DNA of 64,000 nucleotides, taken from positions 29,892,197 to 29,956,196 of the forward strand of contig NC_134509.1 in the NCBI RefSeq assembly GCF_027942865.1, written 5' to 3'. The notes under the pieces are model-generated. The model had not been told where the DNA came from and searched no databases. It saw only the letters and a program-made list of their open reading frames with translations. The position numbers and the translations under genes were made by a program. This document shows positions 33,201-44,090 of this stretch, in pieces. Within the stretch, counting starts at the first letter, position 1, and each line of letters starts with the position of its first letter. This stretch comes from Odontesthes bonariensis. Lineage: Eukaryota > Chordata > Actinopteri > Atheriniformes > Atherinopsidae.

Positions 33201-36200
33201 TTAATCCAATTTAGGGTCGGGGGGGGGGGCTGTAGCCTATCCCAGCTGTCATTGGGCGAGAGGCGGGTTACACCCTGGACAGGTGGCCAGTCCATCACAG
33301 AGCCACGTAGAGACGACACACAACCATAAACGCTCACATTCACTCCTAGGGACAATTTAGAGTCACCAATTAACCTGACCTACATCTTTTTGGATGGTGG
33401 GAGGAAGCCGGAGTACCCGGAGAGAACCCACACATTCACGGGGAGAACATGCAAAAGTCCACACAGAAAGGCCCCAGCTGGGAAGGGAACCTCCACCCTC
33501 TTGCTGTGAGGCGACGGTGCTAACAACTCGGAAAAGCAGAATGAAGTAATAGAAAGATTTGCGTTTTTTTTGGGTTTTTTTCGCATGTCCCTATTTTTTA
33601 TCTCGTCTCCATGTCTGTTTTTCGTTGGACGTTTTAACCTCCGCCGCTGCACAAGTTACCACATAGTAATAATTTTTCCTGCAAAGAAAGCCAGCATAAG
33701 CCTGTCAACTTTTTGTTAATATTTGGTCCTGGTGTGTTCACACCTTAGTGACTGGGCTAAGTGCCAACCAAAGTAAAGTCGGCCATCTTCTTCTCCCTTG
33801 TAGACGGTACGGTGGTGTCAAGAGGATTCACTGTTAAAATAATAAATGACTCCAAACTTGTTAATTCTTGACTAATATTAAGACCATTTCTCCATTCTCT
33901 TGCCCCTTTTCCAAACTATAAAGTGTTCCCTATACCGCCACACATAGTCCACGCATTTAAGGTTCATGGTTTTGGTTGCATCTTTCAATAAATAGTTAAC
34001 ATATATTTAACAAGTCGTTGAATGCTTCTTTACGTAATTTCGGTCAATTCAAACCAGAACTCATGAATGTATTTGTATGTTTATATTTATTCTATTTGAT
34101 AAATTTGCTACAGAACCAAATACTTCGACATGTAGAAACTGTACAGGAGAGAACTGTAACGACAACCTCCTGCCTGATCTGCTGCAGCAGGGTCTTCTCA
34201 CCTCAGGCTACTTCAACAGCACCTCCTCAGCAAAACCTTCAGGTAATTTTAAAAGTTGTTTTGCACTGCACCTTTCATATTTGAGACTATTTGTGGGTCA
34301 TGAAATAAAAGGGTGCTCTCTGTTTTAAGGTAAATGCAGCCATGGGGGGTCGTTTGATCAGACCAGCAAGCAGGATCCAGTAGGGGGCATCAGTAAGGAT
34401 GCCGTTGGGTCCAGCCATGGTTTTCTTCATCACAAAGCAGCCGAAATGGCTGTGGATGCCACTTTGGAGCTACTGGAGGACATCAGAATAGTGGCGGGAA
34501 ACAGAATCTTTCTGAGGTATGAAATGCTTTTTATTTTTGTTGACCTCAGTGAGTTCATAAAAAATACCACAGATTGTACATATTTTGTTACATCGCTTGC
34601 AGATAAAAGTTGAAGCAGTTTTACAACAGTCACAAATTTTAATGATACATTTTGTAAAAATATGTGTGCTGTCTAATATTTAGATGAGGTTAGATCAAGC
34701 AGTTGGCAAAAGATGAAATACCATGCTTACAGTACTGACCACATTAAACAGTCGATGTCACCATGGACTAATGTCACATATCTTAACACCACATTAGACA
34801 TTCCATTATTAGTCATCAAATAAGTTTAATTTTAATTGGCAATTGAATTAAAGCTTCCATCTACCCATTTTTTTCTGCTTATCCAATGGGGGTAACAGGA
34901 GAGTTAACCAGACATCCCTTTCCCCAACACACTTTCTAGCTCCTGCTGGGGGATCCCAGACACATTCCCAGACAAGAAGAGTTCTGACCCAAGGCCTCCT
35001 CACATTTGGGCGTGCCCAAAAAAATCTTTAAAGAGAGGCAACCAGGTGGCACCCTAATCAGATGCCCAAACCTCCGCAACTAACTCCTTTTGGTGCGAAG
35101 GAGTAGCAGCTCTAGTCCTAGCCCCCTCTTCTAGAAGAGACTAGAAGTGGATCTCTTGTGAATTTGATTTTTATTTTTTATTTCCACCTCACTGAAAGCT
35201 GAGATGCTCCTTGGGGTGCCTTGCCTGGGTATCCTCGGATATTCTGTGACAGGAGTTGAGAGAAAACATTAAGATCTGATTCAAGTAATGATTAATGTTG
35301 GACTTTTATACACAAAACATATCCATGCTCTTGATATGAAGATATGTCAATGTATCTAGAAAGCACCAGACTGAGAACAAAAAGCAATTCAAAATATTTC
35401 ATGGCTGAAATTCTAAAAAAAGATGCACGTTTTTTTATGTAAGTGTACACAATATATATCTATTAAAAGAATAACAACCGCTTGGACTCACTTTATTCTA
35501 GTTTGACAGATATTCGGTCATTCAATCCAAATTCAACAGGTCAGGAGAAGTAACGCAGAAATGTGGTGTGTTGTTTTATTGTAGGGAAACAAAGATGGTT
35601 GGAGCTTCTCAGAGTGCTTTTACAAACTTCTCGGGATGTTACTTCACATTTCTGGTCTGCACTGATGAATCTGTTACCTTCCATGGCAGATTTTTTATTT
35701 TGTACTACAATTACTGAAGAAACAGAACAGTTTGTACAGTATATGTCAGATGTACTGTGGGGGAAAAAATGATTTTGTTTTGTAATTCACAAACACATTT
35801 CCTGTGCTGCTGCTGCTTAATTCTGAGCCATACAGCAATGTGATCATGAAAAGTAAACACTAAGGAAAGATGGATTATCTCAAGAAATTACATTTCTCTC
35901 TCCCTCTTGTTTCTGCAGATTGATGGGCGTTTTTCAGTCACCTGTGCTGTGTTTTGTCATTGACACCACAGGCACTATGGGAATTGACATTTTTTTTGCG
36001 AAAATGGTTGTCAATTCCATCATTGACAGCAAAAGAGGAACCCTACAGGAACCCTCTCTCTACATACTGGTACCTTTCAACGACCCAGGTCGATAATTTA
36101 CTGGGAGGTATTACTGAGGAATAAATGCCATTTTTGATTGTAATTAATATTAGTTGTCTATTGAATGTACAGCTTTTGGTCCTGCGATTGTGACAACCAA

Positions 36201-37580
36201 TGCAGATGAATTCAAAGACAGCATGAACAAGCTGACTGCAAGCGGAGGAGGAGACATCCCAGAGATGAGCTTGTCTGGACTGCAGGTGTTAAGAAGATAT
36301 TTATTTATTAAATTCTAATTTGATTTTGGCAACAAAAAAAAAAAAACAAGAACCTACAATATAAAGATATTGTGATGAAACTGTTCCACCTATTGTCCAA
36401 AAAAGTCTAATTGAGAAATTACATGACATGTCACTTTTCTTGGGTATATTGTATTACTCGATGCTAATTTTTATAAATACAGTTTTTTCCTGTCTTGTCT
36501 ATGCTTAACAGCTTGCCCTTACAGCAGCACCCCCATCCTCTGAGATCTTTGTCTTCACCGATGCTCCAGCGAAAGATTCCCAGTTGAAAAATACCATCAT
36601 TGGTCTTATAGAGAGCACCAAGTCTGTGGTATGAGTTGGTTTTTAACCACCTTTGCTCTTGATCTCTATAAATCCCATGAAGAAATGATACAATTACTTG
36701 TGCTGTACACTATATCATGAGTCTATTTCTAAAGTTGTTTTTATTTATTTTTTTGCTGTTACACTTTTAGGTTACTTTCATGTTGACAGATGTTACAGCC
36801 AGACGTCGCAGGCGCAGGAGCTCTCATGGTGTGTTTCGGCGTGCATTGACTCAGTCAGATGCACAGCTGTACCAAGATCTAGCTCAAGCCTCTGGAGGTC
36901 AGACCATTGAGGTCACCAAGGTAGAACTCCTTTTGGCTACAAGAATTATAGAGGATTCATCAGCCGGTGCTGTGGTACGACCCTAAACTAGAAAAAAGTA
37001 TCTGGCTAAAGATGGTGCTGTAAATTTAAACTTTGTCCTCCTTCCTCTTTCAGGTGACCGTTTTTCAGGCCGTCCAGAACCCTGGAAGGCCCGATAATTT
37101 CACTTTTACGGTTGATGGCTTATTAAAGAATATCATTGTTTACATCACAGGAGCCTCATCTCTTACCTTCAGTCTTAACAGTTCCCAAGGTGGTTGTTGT
37201 CACTGTTTATTACTGTTTTTACTTTCTTTATCAGGTGTTGACATCCTGCATCTACACCAGCTAACAATATCTTTAGACTGGTTTGGGCTGGAAGACATGT
37301 AACATTTCTCTGTCCTCCAGGCTTAACTCAGAGTTCCAGCCAGTCCAGCGGTCCTTTGTTCTCCCTCATTACAGTAGGAAACCTGCGTCGTTTAAAACTC
37401 AACACAGAAAACCAAACAGGATTGTGGCAAATCAGCGTTGGCTCAAATAACCCCTACTCAGTTAAGGTCATAGGTCAGTGGTATGATGAACATTTAGCCA
37501 CCAAGTTTTCATTTCTGTTTACAGTTTACAGTTATTATCTTTCTAATGCTACACACTACACATCATCAATATCTATGGTT

Positions 37581-37626
<46 letters not shown>

Positions 37627-40600
37627 TCAGGTCAAAGTCCTTTGGACTTTATTTTTTACTTTGTGGAAGAGCGTGAAGGAGTCCATGGGAACAATATAAA
37701 GGAGGGACGTATACTTGCCGGTTAGACCATTTATAATTATAGAACTTCATCATTTTAGTTCGTACAGTACACTACTTGTCTTTTATTCACAACAATCTCA
37801 ATGCCAACTTTGTCAACTTGTTATTGTCATCTGTATTTTAGATCTCTGAATAATTATAATAGCTCTAAACACAATGATCTACCTAAACCTAAACTACTTA
37901 CTGTACTTGATTATGTTGTCATCTAATCTACCTTTTGCTCATGTTACAACTTTCAGGTGGTAATGTCAGCGCCTTGGTCTTTTTGACAGACAGTAACACA
38001 GTGAGGGTCACAGAAGTCATTCTTTTTGACAGCTCAGGACCAACAGAGGTCAAAGGATCACTGAAGGCATGTCACATGTTACACTTGGTAATCTGTGAGG
38101 TCTTTGCAGCTATTGTCCTTTTAGAGTATACATTTCCACATCAATGTTTTATATTTTACATTCACACATAGAGATTTTCTGTTGGTTGCAGCTGTTACTG
38201 TGTTTTGGCAGCTGGTTTTCAATTCTTAAATACTAGAATGCCCATGAATAGAAAGACTAAAACTAGAGATAGCATCTGGGTTTGTGGGAACCACAAGTAC
38301 TGAGTTCAGTAGGTTGGCATTTTATATGTTTTAACACATACATGCAGTTTCTACATGCCTCCTTTACCTATTCTACACTTCTTTTTCTTTTTTTACTTAT
38401 GGGACTCATGTACAAAATCCTTTTTTTCCTCTCTTTTCAGATTGTTTCTTTGGTTTTACATATGAACCAAAGCCTCCTGGTTAAAGGGATAGTTCGCCTC
38501 TTTTGAAATGAAGCTGTATGACATCCCATATTAGCAATATCATTTATGAACATTTTCTTACCCCCCGCTGCGTCCTGTGAGCCGAGTTCACAGGACTCTG
38601 GGATGTCATACAGCTTCATGTCAAAAGAGGCGAACTATCCCTTTAACCTTAGATAATAAAATACCTGGTTAAGGTGAGGAAAAAAATAGCTGGCCAGCTA
38701 AATCACCAGAAAATAAGGTAGTGAGACACAGTGTGTGTGCTTTTAAGAAATTTTATCTAATATATTTCTGGTTTCCAAAAACAGAAAATGACAACATACT
38801 TTCATAGATGCAGGCATAGAATTTTATTTTGGCAAAATCTTGTAATTGAAATTGGTTGTTGTTGTTTAATGACGTGACAATACAAGAATATCTTTCTTTT
38901 CCTATTCAGTCAGTGGGAAGAGGCATTTACCAGGCGGATTTTACTGGAATACCTGGAGGTGTTTTTGTACTTCGACTCAAAGGGGAGGAGAGCAGCTCCA
39001 CATCCAGGTCCACACCAAACACATTCCAGAGACAGTCCACCCTAAAGATCACGACCTCCACCATCTTTATCACTGTGAGAACTTTCACTATATATATATA
39101 TATACATATATATTTATATATATGTATATATTTATATGTGTGTGTGTATATATTAAACCTGAAAATAATTAACATTTTGACCATTTTACAACAATCATGG
39201 AATGACGATGAATATAAATAAATATAAATAATCATAAATATAAACCCAGTTACCAAAATGTTGACAGTTTTTAAAATGGAAATGAGACAAAGTTTTGCTT
39301 TTGATTTAAATGTTTCCAGAGGGTAGCCAGGTCTTGACAGCAGCCTATTTGTATTACAGAGCCTTGTGATCGTAATATATATGAAATATGGTTTGGCATT
39401 ATCTTGCCAAAATAAGCAAAGCTGTCCAAACCAAACTAAAAGCATCCTATTTCATCAGCATTCAGATACAGCTGAAAGACACAATTCAGGATCAGTTTCC
39501 AGACAAGTTCCTAACTTAAAGATATTTCTCTGTACTTTTTGTTGAGGCAGATCCTGCTGCATTTTTTAAATAAGATTTTGTTTCTTATGTATTAGCATTT
39601 AGAAGTATCTTTCCTGATCAACCAAGTGTAGAATATTTTCATAATACCTGTGGGTTTTTTTTTTAAATGCAGTGCTTTATTTCACAATGCCAATAAAGTG
39701 AGTAACTTACTTCAGAGTGTTATTGAGTACACACTCTCAGTCTTTCAAAATGTTATCAATTTTCTATATTAACATCCTGGAGACTCTGCCTCTCAGGGAT
39801 GCTTTTTTATATATATCCAATCATGCTGACCAGTTGCCACCTAACTTACTTAAATCTCCAACATTTTAACAGGTGTTTCGAAAACTCAACTTTTCCTGTT
39901 TACTATTGCTCTTGTCCCATTCTTTTTTGCTGACATCAGATTCAAAATGAGCAAATCTAACAATATTCTGTTTGTGTACCATGCCTAGTCAAATATAACA
40001 TTTTCCAATCATGCTATTCTTTTTTTTATCTGAAATTTCTTTTTTCAGCATCACAGGTTTTTGGAAATTAGCTCTTACAAATGGGATACCTTTCCACACT
40101 CCCATACAATGTAAACACATATAAACATCTGTTAACATAATGACATACTAATATTTATCTGGGATAACCTCCTCTTTCACTTTTACTCTCCCTACTCCCT
40201 ACTCTGTTTTCTTTGCTTTTCCAGGCCAAAAGCAGTGCTACCAGTATAGAGGCCAACTCCAGCGTCTCCGTCCCTTTCACGGTCGCCATAACCACCAACG
40301 GAGTTGTTAACGACTCTGCAGCTGGGACGTTCACTGTTCGAGCCAACAACGACCGCGGCTATGCTTCCACTTCTCCGAACACTGTCACTATTGAAGCAGG
40401 CAGTGGAGGTACAGCTAACGGCACTGTGACCTTGACAGTTCCAGCCAACGCTGCATCTGGAACAGATGTGACCCTCACCATTGAGGCACAGGATGCAGCT
40501 GCCACTGACATCAACTATACTGTCCTCAGGTTTTCTGTGATTGAAAGGGTAAGAAAAATGGCTTGAGAGGTGGTTTTGTAAAAATTTAAATAATATTTTT

Positions 40601-42130
40601 TATGCCAAGCATTACTTTGCTTGAAAATATTACAATTGATTTTGTTGTGATAACAATGATCTAATTCACAATGTACACACATACATCCATCCATACATCC
40701 ATTTTCATCCGCTTATCCAAGGCTGGGTCACGGAGGCAACAGGTCCAGGAGAAAAATAATATACATATAAAAGAAAAATTACACCTTTTCAGTTATACGA
40801 CTTTACATATCAGAACATGATAAAAAGAAACATCTGGTCCTTACGAGGTCTAATAAGTGCAACCTAAGAACAACAACATTATTTAACAAAAACTAAATCA
40901 AAACGGAGAAGTGTCTGAAAAACTCTGCCTGTTTGATGCACCTGAATCTAAAACTGCATCTATAAATAGTAGAGCAATTTCAGCACAATATTCCTAAAAA
41001 AAAATTGCATTGACTTTGAATATTCCGTCATCTGTAGCACATAATATCATAGAAAAAAATTCAAAGACTCTGTAACCAAAAATGAAGAAAGGCACTAAAA
41101 TAAGGCATGATTCTTATTAATCTATGTTTCCATCCAGATGTCATCTTTTACAGGAAAGGCTTTGCATATTTCAGCAAGGCAATGCTAAGCTGCTTATTGC
41201 ATTGGTAACAACAACATGGCATCATAGAAAAAATCAGTGTGCTGGACTGGCCTGTCTGACTTATTACTGTATTTGTACTACGCCCAGCCACCGTTTTCTT
41301 GCTTCACATCTACCATAGATCAAACCTGCACATTCCCATTCTTCATTTTTTGTCTCCAGGTGACAGATATAGCCAGTCCAGTGTGCCAGGAAGTCAGCAT
41401 ATCACCAATCTGTCCCTCCTCTTCATCCCTCTGTGCTTCCTCCCAATGGGAATTCATTGCTAATTTCACTGATGGCATCAGTGGAACAGGCATTGAGAGC
41501 ATCTCCATTAGCCAAGGAAACGGTACTCTGAATGAAATAAAAATGGTTGGAGCAGGGGGCGAGAGCATTACAAGGGTCACCTACAGCGCTTCCTGCTGCT
41601 TTCTGAATGTGGAGCTTGTTGCTGTGGACAGAGTGGGAAATGTGGGGAGATGTGTGGGACAAGTGAGACAATCTACTACAGCAGCCCCTGTCACCACAAC
41701 CGTCACTACAGCAGCCCCTGCCACCACAACCGTCACTACAGCAGCCCCTGCCACCACAACCGTCACTACAGCAGCCCCTGCCACCACAGCCGTCACTACA
41801 GCAGCCCCTGTCACCACAGCCGTCACTACAGCAGCCCCTGTCACCACAGCCGTCAATACAGCAGCCCCTGCCACCACAGTCGTAGCTACAGCAGCCCCTG
41901 CCACCACCGCCAAAGCTACAGCAGCCCCTGCTACCACAGCTGTAGCTACAGCAGCCCCTGCCACCATAGCCATCACTACAATAGCCCCTGTCACCACAAC
42001 CGTCACAACAGCAGCCTCCGTCACTACAGCTGTTTCTACAGCAGCCCCTGCCAGCACAGCCGTAGCTACAGCAGCCTCTGTCATTTCAGCCATTACTACC
42101 ACTATTTTACTTCATTTGGTCTACTTTTAG
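30299..42130 (+). CDS. vwa7-like: VWA7-like secreted/surface protein, copy B (17 exons)
   Basis: Exons: 30299-30502, 30743-30938, 31529-31614, 31696-31789, 34114-34242, 34330-34516, 35919-36088, 36173-36285, 36512-36628, 36771-36974, 37054-37189, 37321-37473, 37631-37720, 37957-38066, 38910-39074, 40225-40548, 41360-42130. Joined length is 3249 bases, 1082 codons plus TAG, and all phases agree. Order: signal peptide (hydrophobic residues about 9-21); N-terminal region with DFYSHSNW (about 163) and the Cys cluster [21 protein letters not shown] domain (about 300-500) with MIDAS-like DTTGT at 314-318; beta-rich middle; beta-sandwich exon 16; mucin tail; short hydrophobic C-terminus, possibly a GPI signal. 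These match vertebrate VWA7, whose function is poorly known. Oddities: MIDAS Ser replaced by Thr, a weak gtcgat donor after exon 7, and a probable GC donor after exon 14. Confidence 0.9.
31790..34113. other. Copy B intron 4
   Basis: 2.3 kb without exons. 32625 onward is duplicated at the left edge of the window. It contains the inverted SINE 33171-33524. Confidence 0.7.
33171..33524 (-). repeat. tRNA-derived SINE, reverse orientation
   Basis: Full-length copy of the fish SINE. The tail (ccatccatt) is at the left, and the tRNA-like head (reverse complement gttagcaccgtcgcctcac) at the right. Confidence 0.8.
34517..35918. other. Copy B intron 6
   Basis: No gene. 34855-35250 is a decayed dispersed fish repeat with landmarks gctgggggatccca and aggtggcaccctaatcagat; family not assigned. 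Confidence 0.5.
35919..36974 (+). other. Region coding the VWA domain of copy B (exons 7-10)
   Basis: Encodes [10 protein letters not shown], the second metal-site loop region near GGGDIPE, the conserved FVFTDAP strand-loop, and the VTFMLTD strand. A basic run [11 protein letters not shown] follows in exon 10, a possible proprotein-convertase site. This is the usual Rossmann-like VWA order. Copy C has the canonical Ser in the metal-site motif. Confidence 0.8.
37583..37622 (+). repeat. (TG)n tract in the acceptor of copy B exon 13
   Basis: Forty bases of TG repeat end 8 bases before the tttgtcag acceptor and replace the usual pyrimidine tract. In copy C the equivalent GT run is followed by a real T tract. 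Confidence 0.9.
38067..38909. other. Copy B intron 14 (probable GC-AG intron)
   Basis: Begins gcatgt after exon 14 and ends ttcctattcag. Only the GC donor keeps phase 0. It contains the fold-back MITE at 38481-38646. Confidence 0.65.
38481..38646. mobile_element. Fold-back MITE with TTAA target duplication
   Basis: Ends ttaaagggatagttcgcctc and its inverse ggcgaactatccctttaa, with nearly 48-bp inverted arms that include gctgtatgacatccc. TTAA flanks suggest a piggyBac- or Kolobok-type transposase in trans. Compared with the copy at 705-852 the central palindrome has lost its right half here. Confidence 0.82.
39075..40224. other. Copy B intron 15
   Basis: Starts with a TA-rich microsatellite (about 39089-39135). 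This is the empty site for the 10.6-kb insertion of copy A. No gene. Confidence 0.7.
40549..41359. other. Copy B intron 16
   Basis: No gene; nearly identical to copy A intron 16. Confidence 0.7.
41677..42084 (+). repeat. 30-bp coding minisatellite (mucin-like), copy B
   Basis: About 13 units encoding Thr/Ala/Pro/Val decapeptides in frame, followed by a short hydrophobic C-terminus (ILLHLVYF). Expected to be densely O-glycosylated. Repeats near the 3' end are more diverged than those near the 5' end. Confidence 0.92.
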
Positions 42131-42943
42131 TGCTTTCTTTCAACAATATACAATCCAGTAACAATGTGGGCTTGATCGATCCACAGCCCTAACTAAATTT
42201 CTACAATGATATCATTTATTTTTAAGAATTATAACAATAATACTTTACCGACATGATTCTGCAATATGTATGATTTTTAATTTATAAATCAAAAGATGCA
42301 TTATACAGACCGTCATGATACATTAGTTGAATTATTAAATCATGTGTTGATTTTGTGTTTACTCACTGTCATCAAGCTGTGACATGTGTTTCATGTAATC
42401 ACATCTATTTTTTACTTAAAATTACCCTGGGACTAAATACAAAATAAAAAATCACCTTGATAGAACTCTGAAACAGTAGTCAATATAGTAGTGGGGAGAT
42501 GTGTGAGACATAAAAGAATCAGTACCAAGGAAAGTCCTATGGGTTTTTATGAGGTCAAGAAGCCTTTCTGTGTTTATACAACAGTTTTATGGAGTAGAGG
42601 AGTAGATACGGCTGATCAAAGAATGAGAACCTATCTCTCTGAGCTTCATTGCTCACATCATCCACTGCAGGGTTACTCCTGGTCCACACAAGCCTTTGAA
42701 GTCTGACTGCAGGACATTGTGACATGCCTAGTTGAGGGCTATGCTAAGGAAGGAAAGCCTTCCAAGCAGGGTGGAGAAAAAAGTGTCAAATCTCCAATAA
42801 AGCTGCTCTCATTCACATATTCTTTTGTAATTTTGTCAGGTGGCTAAACATGAGAAGTTGTGACTGAATGTAATACAAAGTGTCAACTTTCTTGAAGCAT
42901 TTCTAGACTGTCAAGTAAAATCCAGATTTTATGACCACATGAT
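42131..42943 (+). other. Copy B 3' flank with transposase-like relic
   Basis: Duplicate of 15395-16245. The 71-codon piggyBac-like frame (GVDTADQ) is at 42491-42706. An AATAAA in ctccaataaagctgc lies near 42796. Confidence 0.4.
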
Positions 42944-43319
42944 GGCTGCACAGTGGTGTGGTGGTTAGCACCGTCGCCTCACAGCAAGAAGGTTCCAGAT
43001 TCAACTCCTGGCTGGAGCCTTTCTGTGTGGAGTTTGCATGTTCTCCCCGTGTATGCGTGGGTTCTCTCCAGGTACTCCGTCTTCCTCCCACCGTCCAAAA
43101 ACATAAACGTTAGGATAATTGGTGTCTCTAAATTCTCCCTAGGAGTGAGTGTGAGCATGTATGGTTGTTTGTCTGGTTCGTCTCTGTGTGGCCCTGTGAT
43201 GGACTGGCAGCCTGTCCAGGGTGTACCCGCCTCCTGCCCATTGACTGCTGGGATAGGCTCCAGCCCCCCCGCAACCCGACCGATGGATTCAGCGGTATAG
43301 AAAATGGATGGATGGATGG
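42944..43319 (+). repeat. tRNA-derived SINE in copy B flank
   Basis: Orthologous to 16246-16616 by position. A box gtggttagcacc and B box-like gattcaactcctgg; atgg-rich tail. Confidence 0.85.
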
Positions 43320-43635
43320 ATGATTGGTGATTCTTTCATCTGAGAAAATTCACTATTAAAATAACCGGAGAACTTATGTGCAGTGAATTCAGCACTATTT
43401 ACATGTATGTTGATCTACCACAAAGAAAGTTGGAAGTGGCAGAATGTTGTGAACATTGAGTCCACAGTGTTGTGGTGTTGGACATACTCGATTTCGCTTC
43501 CAAATATGTAAACAGATACAATGATGGTGGTCTAATTAAATGGCCCAGTCGAGCTGTAACCATAGCTCTACTCAACTGTGCAAGTATCCATGCTGAATGC
43601 ATATTAACCAAGAAATTGAACACATGTAACTTCAA

Positions 43636-43925
43636 TAATGGGCTGCACCGTAGTGTGGTGGTTAGCACCGTTGCCTCAAAACAGGATTCAATTCCCAGCT
43701 ATGACCCCTCTGTGTAGAGTTTGCATGTTCTCCCTATCTATGTGTTATCCTTATCTATGCTTCCTCCCACTGTCCAACATGCATGTTAGGTTAATTGGTG
43801 ATTCTAAATTGTCCCTAAGAGTAAATGTGAGCGTGCATGGTTGTGTGTCTTGTTTGTTTCTGTGTCCCTGTGATGGACTGGCAACCTATCCAGTGAGTAG
43901 CCTGCCTCTTGCCCTATGATAGATA
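43636..43925 (+). repeat. Diverged tRNA-derived SINE in copy B flank
   Basis: Positional counterpart of 16931-17215. Confidence 0.75.
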
Positions 43926-44090
43926 AACAAGCTCAAGTGCGAATGAACTTAAGGTACAAGAACTAAAAATCAGAACCAAGAGCACTGGATTTCTTAATAA
44001 CTGACAGAGGACATGAACACACAATGACCTGACAGAAAACCAGGCAGACTTTTATTAGAACAACAATTGAGAACTAATTGGAAACAGAAA

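Noticed and set aside
38437..38619. Reverse 60-codon frame in copy B intron 14
   Set aside because: Falls in the fold-back MITE; no coding signal.
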